Below are positions 13,414 to 22,540 of a DNA stretch of 29,485 nt, piece after piece. This DNA comes from Bacteroidales bacterium UBA1714. Its GTDB lineage: Bacteria > Bacteroidota > Bacteroidia > Bacteroidales > Paludibacteraceae. The position numbers and the translations under genes were made by a program. The notes below the pieces were generated by a model that saw only the letters and a list, made by a program, of their open reading frames with translations, ran no database searches and was not told where the DNA came from. The DNA is taken from assembly GCA_002317295.1 (NCBI GenBank), contig DCIY01000018.1, positions 1 through 29,485 of the forward strand. The letters are read 5' to 3'. The first letter of the stretch is position 1. Every line of letters starts with the position of its first letter.

Positions 13414-14670
13414 ATGGAAAGTAAACTGTTTACGCCCTATCAATTGGGGCCTATTACGCTACGCAACCGATTTATTCGATCGGCTGCTTTTGAGAACATG
13501 TGTGCCAACAACACTCCGTCTCAGATGTTGGAGGATTACCATGTGTCTGTTGCTCGCGGCGGTGTCGGGATGACGACCGTTGCCTATTGTGCGGTGGATC
13601 TGAGTGGCGTGTCGTTTGACGGCCAGCTCTATGTGAGAGACGAAGCCCTGCCCGGGTTGAAGCACCTGACCGATGCGGTGCATGCCCAAGGGGCCAAAGC
13701 CAGTATCCAATTGGGCCACTGTGGTAATATGACCCACTGGTCCACCTGTCATTGTATGCCCGTCAGTGCCAGCAATGGTCTGAATCTATATTCACCAACT
13801 ATCCATCGGAGGTTGAAGGTGGAGGAAATCAAAACGCTGGTGCGCCGATTTGGTGAAGCGGTGGATTTTGCCCGCAAGGCGGGATTTGACTGTGTCGAGA
13901 TACATGCCGGTCACGCCTACCTGCTGTCGCAGTTTCTGGCACCGAGAACCAACCACCGACATGACCAGTATGGCGGGTCGTTCGAAAACCGTGCCCGCTT
14001 CCTCAACGAAGTGCTGGACGAAGTGATGGTCCATGCCGGAGAGGATATGGCGGTGATTGTCAAAACCAATATGTACGACGACTGTTGGCGAGGGGTGAGC
14101 GTAGAAGAAGGATTGCGCATCGCCAAAGAGATTGCCAAACACCATGTGCATGGTATTGTACTGTCCGGAGGAACGGTGTCGGCTTCACCCATGACCATCT
14201 TGTCCGGCGCGATGCCCACGCATGCGCTGGCGCACTATATGCCGATGAAATCGATGTGGTGGCTCAAGGCCGCCTTGGATAGCGGTTTGGCCGGTTTGCT
14301 CATTCCGACCGTGAAGTTCCAACCCCTGTACTTTATGTCGTTGGCCAAACGGTTCCAGGCCCAGATCCAGAATGTACCACTCATCTACGTCGGTGGCGTC
14401 CAGTCGGGTGACGATTGCCAGAGAATCATGGACGAAGGGTTTGAACTGTTTCAACTGGCCCATGTGCTGATTAAGGACCCCGAGTTTGTGCACCATGTGC
14501 AGGAAAACCCGCATTATCATGCCGGTTGCGGTCGCTCCAATTACTGCATCGGGCGTATGTATACCAAAGAAATGAAATGCCACGAGTGCGTGGAGCGCGA
14601 TGGCGAAGTGATACCGAAATTGTTGAAACGCGAAATTGCCACGCTCGAAAAGCGCTGGAATCAAAAGTAA
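13414..14670 (+). CDS. NADH:flavin oxidoreductase, Old Yellow Enzyme family
   Basis: A 418-aa FMN-binding TIM-barrel enzyme that reduces carbon-carbon double bonds next to a carbonyl. Family marks: LRNRFIRSAAFE near the start, IQLGHCGNMTHW (about 95-106) at the position of the QLxHxGR motif, the strong FDCVEIHAGHAYLLSQFLAP stretch with YGGSFENRARF downstream, and YVGGVQSGDDC near the FMN phosphate site. Four cysteines close the protein (372, 378, 389, 392); their spacing differs from the usual iron-sulfur pattern of the larger BaiCD-type enzymes, and the FAD/NAD domain of those enzymes is absent. With its neighbours I infer a steroid or bile-acid delta-4 reductase. The stop is the first TAA of a TAATGGT heptamer array. 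Confidence 0.88.
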   Translation: MESKLFTPYQLGPITLRNRFIRSAAFENMCANNTPSQMLEDYHVSVARGGVGMTTVAYCAVDLSGVSFDGQLYVRDEALPGLKHLTDAVHAQGAKASIQLGHCGNMTHWSTCHCMPVSASNGLNLYSPTIHRRLKVEEIKTLVRRFGEAVDFARKAGFDCVEIHAGHAYLLSQFLAPRTNHRHDQYGGSFENRARFLNEVLDEVMVHAGEDMAVIVKTNMYDDCWRGVSVEEGLRIAKEIAKHHVHGIVLSGGTVSASPMTILSGAMPTHALAHYMPMKSMWWLKAALDSGLAGLLIPTVKFQPLYFMSLAKRFQAQIQNVPLIYVGGVQSGDDCQRIMDEGFELFQLAHVLIKDPEFVHHVQENPHYHAGCGRSNYCIGRMYTKEMKCHECVERDGEVIPKLLKREIATLEKRWNQK

Positions 14671-14695
14671 TGGTTAATGGTTAATGGTTAATGGT
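14668..14695 (+). repeat. Four TAATGGT heptamers at a gene junction
   Basis: Four exact 7-bp units. The first begins with the stop codon of the flavin oxidoreductase and the last ends at the ATGCTT of the dehydrogenase. The array places an ATG in each reading frame. It is the reverse complement of the ATTAACC heptamer at 17099-17140. Confidence 0.93.
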
Positions 14696-15523
14696 ATGCT
14701 TGCATTAGTGACAGGTGCCTCGAGTGGCATCGGATTACAATACGCGACGCAGTTGGCGCGCGATTATCATTGCGATTTGTTGTTGGTGTCCAACCAGCAA
14801 CAGGAGTTGCAACAGGTGGCGGAACAGTTGGCGGCCGCATATGGCGTGAAGACCATTGCCCGGTATCAGGATCTGAGCCAAACGGATGCCGCTGAAGACC
14901 TGTTTGCTTACTGCGAAGAGCAGGGGCTGGTAGTGGATATACTCATTAACGACGCAGGCGTGTTCTTCTTTAACCCCTACTGCGAAACGGCCATGCGCCG
15001 AATCGAGTTGATGCTCAATTTGCACGTGGTGACTGTGGCTAAACTGTGCCGGCTGTTTGGAGAAAAGATGATGGCACGGGAACTCAGTGAGCAGGAGCAA
15101 TCCCAACGCATCTGTGGTCGTCGCCGCAAAAAAGGATATATCCTCAATATGAGTTCGATGTCCGCCTGGATGGCCATGCCCGGTATTCAGACTTACAATG
15201 CTACCAAAGCGTTTATATACAATTTTTCCAAATCGCTGTGGTATGAATTACGCCCCAAGAACGTGGGCATCACCGTGATGGCTCCCGGAGCCGTGGATAC
15301 TGCGTTGTTCGGTTTGGCACCCAACTTGCGCAAACTGGCCGTGGCACTGACGGTGAGCATTCCACCGGAAAAACTGGTGAAACGGGCGTTGCGTAAGATG
15401 TTCCGCGGTGTGAAAAAAGATACGCCGGGAGTGATTAATTACCTGTGTACACCCTTGCTCAAACATACCCCCGATTGGCTGCTGATGCTGGCCATGCGTT
15501 TTGTGGGTAAATATCAGAAATAG
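14684..15523 (+). CDS. Short-chain dehydrogenase/reductase
   Basis: A 279-aa Rossmann-fold oxidoreductase. The cofactor site is TGASSGIG (about 11-18), followed by a NDAGV motif at the usual position, a catalytic Ser in MSSMSAW and the YNATK catalytic pair (Tyr and Lys of YxxxK). The C-terminus is longer than in minimal members, with a basic segment near RALRKMFRGVKKD. It oxidises or reduces an alcohol or ketone with NAD(P)H. Its place after a 5-alpha-reductase and a flavin reductase suggests a hydroxysteroid dehydrogenase, which remains inference. The start is uncertain: 14684 adds MVNG encoded by heptamers; 14696 begins at MLALVTG. Confidence 0.85.
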   Translation: MVNGMLALVTGASSGIGLQYATQLARDYHCDLLLVSNQQQELQQVAEQLAAAYGVKTIARYQDLSQTDAAEDLFAYCEEQGLVVDILINDAGVFFFNPYCETAMRRIELMLNLHVVTVAKLCRLFGEKMMARELSEQEQSQRICGRRRKKGYILNMSSMSAWMAMPGIQTYNATKAFIYNFSKSLWYELRPKNVGITVMAPGAVDTALFGLAPNLRKLAVALTVSIPPEKLVKRALRKMFRGVKKDTPGVINYLCTPLLKHTPDWLLMLAMRFVGKYQK

Positions 15524-15524
15524 T

Positions 15525-17117
15525 ATGAAAAAGTTTTTTCTTTACGCGTGCGCACTCTGCGCGATAAGTTGCCAATCTTCGCACGAGATGGTGATACTGT
15601 TTGATAACGACGTTCACTGTGCCGTGGCCGGATACGAAACCATGGCGGGACTGAAGGATTCGTTGGTGCAGGCAGGCAAAGATGTCATCGTGGTCAGTGC
15701 CGGCGATTTTGTCCAAGGTAGCGTAATGGGCAGTATCTCGAGTGGCGAGTATATCGTGGATATCATGAATGCGGTGGGGTATGACTATGTCACCATAGGC
15801 AATCATGAGTTTGACTATACCGTGCCCAAACTGGTGAGTAATATGAACAACCTCAGTGCCAAAGTGCTGTGCTGCAATTTTGGCAAATGGGTGGACGATC
15901 CCGATAACGGCATGCACCACGAAGAGGCTTTGTTTGCCCCCTACGAAGTGCGCCGGTTTCATGGCATCAAGATTGGATTGATTGGGGCTGCTACCCCCAC
16001 CACCTACAACACGAGTACACCGACGTATTTTGTCAACGAGGCCGGAGAGATTGTGTACCATTTTCACGTGGACGATACGTTTGACCGCATTCAGCAGGCT
16101 GCTGATAAGGTGCGCAACCTGGGAGCCGATTATGTCATCGTTCTCAGCCACCTGGGCGATGATACCGAGGTGGACAACAGCGTGGATATGATTCATGCTA
16201 CCCACGGCATCGATGCCGTACTGGACGGACACCAACACCATGTGCTGGATACGGTGATTGCCAATGCCGAGGGACAACCGGTTATTTTGGCCTCCACAGG
16301 ACACGATTTTCAGTACATCGGTTGTCTGAGTCTAAAACAGGGGACAGCGCAGGTGCAATTGCTGGTGCGCGATTCGTTGCACCTGCATAGCGACCGCGTG
16401 CATGAGGTCATCGAGCATAAACAGCAACAGGTGCAACAACTGTATGAGCAGGTGATTGGTTACACCCGTTTTGACTTATCCGACCACGATGCGGCCGGAC
16501 AACGCGCCGTAAGAAGAATGGACACGAATATCAGCGATCTGATTGCTGACGCCATGCGTGCCGCCACCGATGCCGAGATAGGGGCTATCCACGGCGGTTC
16601 CATTCGCGCAGACATTCCTGCAGGGGATATCACCTTAGGTCAGGTATTGGCCGTGTTGCCGTTTAATAACCACATGTCCAAGATTGCCATCACCGGTCAA
16701 CAACTGCTCGATGCACTCGAAGTATCGGTTCGGTTGTATCCGGAGGAGAATGGCGATTTTCATATCTTTTCCCATTTGCGTTACACCATCGATGCGCGTA
16801 TTCCTTCGTCCGTCGAATTGGATGAACGGGGCATGTTTGTGCGTGTAGGCGCCACCCGCCGTGTGGTACGGGCCGAAGTGCTGCTGAATAACCAATGGCA
16901 ACCGATGGATCCTCAACGAACCTACACCCTGGGCGGACTCAATTATACCCTGACCAACAAAGGCGCAGCCGGTATGTTTGCCTGCGGACAGGAACTCCAG
17001 TGCGAACCGGTAAAGGATATTACCGCCATCATTGCGTATATTCAGTCCCTGGGCGATACATTGCCCCAGGAATATGCCCAACCGCAAGGACGATTTTCAA
17101 TAACCATTAACCATTAA
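15525..17117 (+). CDS. 5'-nucleotidase/UshA-like lipoprotein
   Basis: A 530-aa two-domain metallophosphoesterase. A signal peptide with lipobox (CAISC, Cys about 17) predicts a lipid-anchored periplasmic or surface protein. Metal motifs follow in order: FDNDVH (near residue 25), GDFVQG, GNHEFD, SHLGDD and DGHQHH. The C-terminal domain carries the substrate-binding GGSIRADIPAGDITLGQV and PFNNH motifs of 5'-nucleotidases. It should hydrolyse nucleotides or nucleotide sugars outside the cytoplasm for phosphate or nucleoside uptake. The start at 15525 lies one base after the dehydrogenase stop, so it may be cotranscribed. The last residues (ITINH) and stop are encoded by a heptamer array. Confidence 0.92.
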   Translation: MKKFFLYACALCAISCQSSHEMVILFDNDVHCAVAGYETMAGLKDSLVQAGKDVIVVSAGDFVQGSVMGSISSGEYIVDIMNAVGYDYVTIGNHEFDYTVPKLVSNMNNLSAKVLCCNFGKWVDDPDNGMHHEEALFAPYEVRRFHGIKIGLIGAATPTTYNTSTPTYFVNEAGEIVYHFHVDDTFDRIQQAADKVRNLGADYVIVLSHLGDDTEVDNSVDMIHATHGIDAVLDGHQHHVLDTVIANAEGQPVILASTGHDFQYIGCLSLKQGTAQVQLLVRDSLHLHSDRVHEVIEHKQQQVQQLYEQVIGYTRFDLSDHDAAGQRAVRRMDTNISDLIADAMRAATDAEIGAIHGGSIRADIPAGDITLGQVLAVLPFNNHMSKIAITGQQLLDALEVSVRLYPEENGDFHIFSHLRYTIDARIPSSVELDERGMFVRVGATRRVVRAEVLLNNQWQPMDPQRTYTLGGLNYTLTNKGAAGMFACGQELQCEPVKDITAIIAYIQSLGDTLPQEYAQPQGRFSITINH

Positions 17118-17140
17118 CCATTAACCGTTAACCAATAACC
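17099..17140 (+). repeat. Six ATTAACC-type heptamers before ffh
   Basis: Six consecutive 7-bp units (AATAACC, ATTAACC three times, GTTAACC, AATAACC) span the end of the nucleotidase gene and the whole gap to ffh, supplying the nucleotidase stop. Confidence 0.93.
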
Positions 17141-17145
17141 GTTAT

Positions 17146-18444
17146 ATGTTTGATAATTTAAGTGAACGATTAGAACGTAGTTTTAAGATTCTCAAAGGTG
17201 AGGGTCGCATTACCGAGATTAATATTGCAGAGACCGTGAAGGATATCCGCAAGGCTTTGCTGGAAGCGGATGTCAATTACAAAACGGCCAAACAGTTTAC
17301 CGACCGCGTCAAAGAGAAAGCACTCGGACAAAGCGTGATGACCGCCGTTCGTCCGGGTCAGTTGATGGTCAAAATCACCCATGACGAATTGGCCGAACTG
17401 ATGGGCGGCGAAACGGTGGAGATGAACCTCAAAGGCAATCCTGCCATTATTCTGATGGCCGGTCTGCAGGGTAGTGGTAAAACGACCCACGCGGCCAAAC
17501 TGGCTAACCTGCTGCAAAACAAGAAAAATAAAAAAGTGATGCTGGCCGCGTGTGACGTGTACCGCCCCGCCGCCATTGAGCAGTTGCGTGTGCTCGGTGA
17601 GCAAATTGGCGTGAAGGTGTATACGGAGGAAACGGAATCCAATCCGGTGGCCAAAGCGCAAAAAGCGGTCAAAGAGGCGCGAACCTATGGGTACGACGTG
17701 CTCATCGTCGATACGGCCGGACGTTTGGCCATTGATGAACAGATGATGCAGGAGATAGCCGCCATCAAACAGGCCATCGAACCCAGCGAAACGCTGTTTG
17801 TCGTGGATGCCATGACCGGTCAGGATGCTGTCAATACAGCCAAAGAGTTTAATGACCGCCTCAACTTTGATGGTGTCATTCTCACCAAACTCGATGGCGA
17901 TGCCCGCGGTGGTGCCGCCCTGTCCATTCGCAGCGTGGTAGACAAACCGATTAAGTTTATCGGTACGGGCGAAAAAATGGACGCCCTGGATATCTTCCAC
18001 CCCAGTCGTATGGCCGACCGTATATTGGGAATGGGTGATGTGGTCAGTTTGGTAGAACGTGCCCAGGAGCAGTACGATGAACAGGAAGCTCGCCGTATCT
18101 CCAAACGCATTGCCAAAAACCAGTTTGATTTTAACGACTTTTTGTCCCAAGTGGCCCAAATTAAGAAAATGGGTTCCATGAAAGACCTCATGGGTATGAT
18201 TCCCGGAATGGACAAGGCGCTCAAAGGCGTAGAAATAAGTGACGATGCGTTCAAACCCATCGAAGCCATCATTGGTTCGATGACTCCGTATGAGCGGGAA
18301 AACCCCGCATGCCTGAACGGCAGCAGAAAAGAACGCATTGCCCGAGGTTCTGGCACGAGTATTGTAGAGGTAAATCGATTCCTCAAGCAGTTTGACCAAA
18401 CCTCCAAGATGATGAAGAAAGTACAACAAATGAAAAGGCGATGA
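17146..18444 (+). CDS. ffh: Signal recognition particle GTPase Ffh
   Basis: A 432-aa SRP54-type protein that binds signal sequences of nascent membrane proteins and, with SRP RNA and FtsY, brings ribosomes to the membrane. The N-domain helices lead to the G domain with GLQGSGKTT (106-114), DVYRPAA (about 127-133), DTAGRL (189-194) and TKLDGDARGG. The C-terminal M domain starts around residue 300 and contains the methionine-rich helices (MKDLMGMIPGMD, QTSKMMKKVQQMKRR). All elements are present and the length is normal. The stop lies within a run of AGGCGAA-type repeats. No separate promoter was seen. Confidence 0.97.
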   Translation: MFDNLSERLERSFKILKGEGRITEINIAETVKDIRKALLEADVNYKTAKQFTDRVKEKALGQSVMTAVRPGQLMVKITHDELAELMGGETVEMNLKGNPAIILMAGLQGSGKTTHAAKLANLLQNKKNKKVMLAACDVYRPAAIEQLRVLGEQIGVKVYTEETESNPVAKAQKAVKEARTYGYDVLIVDTAGRLAIDEQMMQEIAAIKQAIEPSETLFVVDAMTGQDAVNTAKEFNDRLNFDGVILTKLDGDARGGAALSIRSVVDKPIKFIGTGEKMDALDIFHPSRMADRILGMGDVVSLVERAQEQYDEQEARRISKRIAKNQFDFNDFLSQVAQIKKMGSMKDLMGMIPGMDKALKGVEISDDAFKPIEAIIGSMTPYERENPACLNGSRKERIARGSGTSIVEVNRFLKQFDQTSKMMKKVQQMKRR

Positions 18445-18535
18445 GGCGAAGAGGCGAAGAGGCGAAAGGCGAATAGGCCAAAGGCCGAACAATCAGCAAT
18501 AGCCCTTTTAGGGCGATCAATCATCAATCAGCAAT
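18430..18535. repeat. Repeat block after ffh: AGGCGAA units and mini-hairpins
   Basis: Several AGGCGAA-like units of 7-8 bp (18441-18474) run into a hairpin GGCC-AAA-GGCC (18476-18486), a hairpin GCCCT-TTT-AGGGC (18502-18514) and ATCAATC heptamers (18516-18529) just before the next ATG. Neither hairpin has a T-tract, so termination is unlikely. The same AGGCGAA unit occurs on the minus strand at 28924-28960. Confidence 0.75.
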
Positions 18536-21436
18536 ATGAAAAAGTTACTATTATTTTGCGCGCTGTTGAGCGTGGGAGTACAGGCTCGTGAGCCGTACAA
18601 GTACATCACATTCCAAAACGATCCCATGGATACCCATGTGTGCCGTTTGGATAACGGATTAACGGTCTATATGACCCGCAATGCCGAGAAACCCGAGATA
18701 TTGGCGTATATCGCCGTGCGTGCCGGTGCGGAGAACGATCCGTTGGAGTCCACGGGTTTGGCCCACTATCAGGAGCATATCATGTTCAAGGGTACCAGCC
18801 AATATGGTACAACCAATTATGCCGCTGAGAAACCCAATCTCGATGCCATCGATTCGTTGTACGAAGTGTATGGTCATACGACGGATTCGTTGGAGCGTGC
18901 CCAGATCTACCATCTCATTGACAGTTTCTCGTACGAGGGCAGCAAGATTGCCATTGCCAACGAGTTTGATAAGATGATGGGAGCCATTGGTGCCAGTGGC
19001 GTCAATGCGTACACGAGTACCAACCGCACATGCTATCATGAGGTCATTCCTTCGGGCGAATTGCGTCGTTGGGCGATGATCGAATCGGCCCGATTCCAGG
19101 ATCTGGTCGTTCGTGGATTCCACACCGAACTGGAAACGGTGTATGAGGAGTTTAATATGTACTCCACACGCGATCAGGGCAATGTGATGCAGGCCATCAA
19201 CAATATCCTCTATCCCGATGTGCCCTATCGTCAGCACGAGGTCATCGGAACGGCCGAGGATCTGAAAAACCCGAGTCTGAAGAACATCAAGAACTTCTAC
19301 CATACCTTCTACCGCCCGAATAATGTCGCCATTATTCTCAGTGGCGATGTGGAGTACGATCATGCGATGTCCATCATCGAGGAGTATTTTGGTTCCTGGC
19401 AACCCAATCCCAATATCCCGCCGTTTGTAGTGCCTGAGCAGGCTCCATTGACCCACCGTCAGGACACGATTGTCAAAGGACAGGAGTCCGAACAGGTGTG
19501 GCTCGGTTGGCGTTTCCCCAGCGTGAGCGACAAGGATATAGATGCGATGGAGATCATGGCTGAAGTGCTGTATAACGGTCGTTGCGGTTTGATAGACCTG
19601 GATCTGATGCAGAGTCAGCAGATGTTGGGCGCTGCGGCTTTCCCGTACGAAGGAAATGACTATACCACATTCTTTGTTATTGGCGTTCCCCAACAGGGAC
19701 AAAGCCTGGAACAAACGGCCGATTTGCTCATTAACGAGGTGGAAAAACTCAAACGAGGCGAGTTCTCCGAGGAGATACTCAAGGCCATTATCACCAACCT
19801 GCGTCGCAGCAAGATGGAGGAACTGCAATACAACGAGGCCCGTGTGTCCAGCATCCTGACCAGTTATATCAACAACTTGCCCTATGAGGACATCGTTAAC
19901 GAACTGGAGCGCAAGAGCCATGTCACCAAGGCCGATATTGTGCGTGTAGCCAACCAATATTTCACCCCCGGTTTTGCCTGCGTGTACAAGCGTCAGGGCG
20001 AAGGACAGAATGTGGCTTCGGTGGATAAACCGCATATTACGCCCATTGAGATGAACCGCAATGCCGAATCGTCTTTCTGCACCAATCTGATGGCGATGCC
20101 TACGGAGAAACAGCAACCGCAGTACTTGGATTTCAACAAGGACTTTACCCGCAAGACGCTCAAGAAGGGTCAGGAACTGATCTATAAGCAGAACACCGAG
20201 AACCAACTCTTCACCTTGAAGTTCATTGTGGATAAGGGTTCCGTGAAGGATCCGGTGCTGGAGCTCAGTGGTGAATATATGGAGTATCTGGATACCAAGA
20301 AGATGCCGGCTGCCATGCGTCAGATGATGCAATATGCGTTGGCTACCGATTTGTATGTGGATGTAGAGGAAGAAACGACGACCTTCTATGTCTATGGTCT
20401 GCAGGAGAATTTTGCCGCCAGTCTTCAGATTCTGGAAGAGTGGATTCTCAAAGCCCTGCCCAATGATGAAGTGTATGGTCAACTCTGCGCCGATATCGTG
20501 AAGAACCACGAAGATGGCAAGGCCGATCAACGTCAGTGCTTTAACCAATTATCCTCTTTTGGCGTATACGGTGATGATGCGATTATCAGTCGCACCCTGA
20601 CTCCTGCCATCATGCAGGCCATGAATGGTCAGGATGTGCTGGAACACACCCGTGCCCTCATCCCGCAAATTGCCCGTGTGACCTATTATGGTCCGGCTTC
20701 GATGGCTCAAGTGGAGAAAGCCCTGGGCAAGTCGGCGTTCCTCAAGAAGGGCAATGTGGCTGCTCGCGGCGAAAAGGCCTATCTGCCGGTTCAGGTCATT
20801 GAAGAACCGGAAGTATGGGTGATGCCGTTTGATGCCCCGACCATTTATTTCTTCTCCGTGGCCAACTGGGCAGAGACCTATAATGTGAAGGACGAAGCCA
20901 TCATTCGGTTGTTTAACGAATATTTCTCGGGTTCGATGAGCGGCATCGTCTTCCAGGAAATGCGTGAAGCACGTGCATTGTGCTACACCGCTGCGGCTGT
21001 GTATGACATGGCTAAGCATGCCGGGGATAACAATAAGTTCTACAATTATATCATTACCCAAAACGATAAGATGCGCGATGCCATCTCGATGTTTGATTCC
21101 ATTTGCACGAACATGCCGATTTCCCAATCGGCCTTTGATGCCGCCAAACAATCGCTGTTGACCAGCATCGAGCAGCGTCGTTATGTGCGCACATCGGCCA
21201 TCAATGCTTATCTGGCATTTGAGAAGAAAGGTTGGGACAAGGACTACTTTGAGGATATCTACCGCGAGGTGAAGAACCTGAGTATGGGGGATATTATCGA
21301 TTTCCAACGCAAGCACGTGGCCAATCGCACCTATCGTTACCTTATCTTAGGCAATCCGGAGCAATTGGATATGGACTATCTCAACACTTTGGGTAAGGTC
21401 AGAATGCTCACCAAGGACGAAGTGTTCGTGTACTAA
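18536..21436 (+). CDS. M16 family zinc peptidase (insulinase-like), two-part
   Basis: A 966-aa secreted peptidase with a signal peptide (MKKLLLFCALLSVGVQA). The inverted zinc motif HYQEH is at 77-81 (catalytic Glu 80), and the third zinc ligand lies in ETVYEEFNMY (200-209). A region including REARALCYTAAAVY in the C-terminal half matches the inactive second copy of the M16 fold that completes the chamber. Such proteins are found in the periplasm of Bacteroidales and degrade peptides. The length is as expected for a full two-half protein. It follows the repeat block after ffh and precedes prfA by three bases, so prfA probably depends on the same transcript. Confidence 0.93.
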   Translation: MKKLLLFCALLSVGVQAREPYKYITFQNDPMDTHVCRLDNGLTVYMTRNAEKPEILAYIAVRAGAENDPLESTGLAHYQEHIMFKGTSQYGTTNYAAEKPNLDAIDSLYEVYGHTTDSLERAQIYHLIDSFSYEGSKIAIANEFDKMMGAIGASGVNAYTSTNRTCYHEVIPSGELRRWAMIESARFQDLVVRGFHTELETVYEEFNMYSTRDQGNVMQAINNILYPDVPYRQHEVIGTAEDLKNPSLKNIKNFYHTFYRPNNVAIILSGDVEYDHAMSIIEEYFGSWQPNPNIPPFVVPEQAPLTHRQDTIVKGQESEQVWLGWRFPSVSDKDIDAMEIMAEVLYNGRCGLIDLDLMQSQQMLGAAAFPYEGNDYTTFFVIGVPQQGQSLEQTADLLINEVEKLKRGEFSEEILKAIITNLRRSKMEELQYNEARVSSILTSYINNLPYEDIVNELERKSHVTKADIVRVANQYFTPGFACVYKRQGEGQNVASVDKPHITPIEMNRNAESSFCTNLMAMPTEKQQPQYLDFNKDFTRKTLKKGQELIYKQNTENQLFTLKFIVDKGSVKDPVLELSGEYMEYLDTKKMPAAMRQMMQYALATDLYVDVEEETTTFYVYGLQENFAASLQILEEWILKALPNDEVYGQLCADIVKNHEDGKADQRQCFNQLSSFGVYGDDAIISRTLTPAIMQAMNGQDVLEHTRALIPQIARVTYYGPASMAQVEKALGKSAFLKKGNVAARGEKAYLPVQVIEEPEVWVMPFDAPTIYFFSVANWAETYNVKDEAIIRLFNEYFSGSMSGIVFQEMREARALCYTAAAVYDMAKHAGDNNKFYNYIITQNDKMRDAISMFDSICTNMPISQSAFDAAKQSLLTSIEQRRYVRTSAINAYLAFEKKGWDKDYFEDIYREVKNLSMGDIIDFQRKHVANRTYRYLILGNPEQLDMDYLNTLGKVRMLTKDEVFVY

Positions 21437-21439
21437 TCT

Positions 21440-22540
21440 ATGGATATACTCGATCGTATAGAAGGACTGGAAGCCAAGTTTCACGAGGTGTCGTTGCTCA
21501 TTACCGACCCCGCCGTGATAGCCGATCAGGCGCGCTATGTGCGTCTGAATCGCGATTATCACGATTTGGAACGCGTGCTCGAATCCGCTCACCGCTATCG
21601 CAAGACCGTTCAGGATCTGGAACAGGCCAAGGCATTGTTTTATAACGAATCGGATGCCGAACTCAAGGAGATGGCCCGAATGGAGATAGACGAGTTGGAA
21701 CCGCTGGTGCCACAGTTGGAGGAAGAGGTCAAACTCATGCTCCTGCCGCAGGATCCGGAAGATGGCAAGAATGTGGTCATGGAGATTCGCGGCGGAACGG
21801 GTGGCGATGAGGCCGCCCTGTTTGCCGGCGATTTGTTCCGCATGTACACCAAGTACTTTGAACTCAAAGGCTTTAAATACACCGTCAGTTCGTTTAGCGA
21901 AGGTACGGTGGGAGGATACAAGGAAATCATCTTCTCCGTGACCGGAGTCAATGTGTACGGTACGCTCAAATATGAGAGTGGGGTACACCGCGTTCAGCGT
22001 GTCCCCGTCACCGAGACCCAAGGCCGTTTGCACACCTCGGCTGCCACGGTGGCCGTGCTGCCGGAGGCGGATGAGTTTGAGGTGCACATCAACGAGGGCG
22101 AGATTCGTTGGGACTATTTCCGCAGCGGTGGCGCCGGAGGACAGAATGTGAACAAGGTGGAATCCGGAGTACGGTTGCGCTACAACTGGAAAAACCCCAA
22201 TACGGGTGAGATTCAGGAGATACTCATTGAGTGTACCGAAACGCGTGACCAACCCAAGAACAAAGAGCGAGCTCTTGCGCGCTTGCGTACGCAGATATAT
22301 GACAAGGAGCATCAGAAATATATCGACGATATTGCAGCCCGCCGTAAGACCATGGTTTCCACCGGAGACCGCAGTGCCAAGATTCGTACCTATAACTATC
22401 CGCAGGGACGCATTACCGATCACCGAATCGGATATACCGAGTATAACCTCGCCGCGTTTATGGACGGCCAGATTCAGGGTGTGATAGATGCCCTGACTGT
22501 AGCGGAAAATGCAGAACGACTCAAAGAGTCGGAACTATAA
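21440..22540 (+). CDS. prfA: Peptide chain release factor 1
   Basis: A 366-aa class I release factor that recognises UAA and UAG and triggers peptide release. The GGQ motif is at 233-235 in a GGAGGQNVNKV context. The codon-recognition tripeptide is PVT (189-191) in RVQRVPVTETQGR, the RF1 form and not the SPF type of RF2. The coiled N-terminal domain and the C-terminal DHRIGYTEYNLAAFMDG are typical. There is no in-frame frameshift site as in RF2. The gene overlaps rsmE by one base (TAATG). Confidence 0.97.
   Translation: MDILDRIEGLEAKFHEVSLLITDPAVIADQARYVRLNRDYHDLERVLESAHRYRKTVQDLEQAKALFYNESDAELKEMARMEIDELEPLVPQLEEEVKLMLLPQDPEDGKNVVMEIRGGTGGDEAALFAGDLFRMYTKYFELKGFKYTVSSFSEGTVGGYKEIIFSVTGVNVYGTLKYESGVHRVQRVPVTETQGRLHTSAATVAVLPEADEFEVHINEGEIRWDYFRSGGAGGQNVNKVESGVRLRYNWKNPNTGEIQEILIECTETRDQPKNKERALARLRTQIYDKEHQKYIDDIAARRKTMVSTGDRSAKIRTYNYPQGRITDHRIGYTEYNLAAFMDGQIQGVIDALTVAENAERLKESEL

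Noticed and set aside
18502..18514. Terminator after ffh
   Set aside because: The 5-bp hairpin has no T-tract and is of the same kind as other mini-hairpins in the repeat blocks.
18659..20548. A 629-codon minus-strand frame opposite the M16 peptidase gene
   Set aside because: Long antisense frames arise here from codon bias; the sense strand has the zinc motif and full family length. The same applies to the 440-codon frame opposite ffh and the frames opposite nrfA and prfA.
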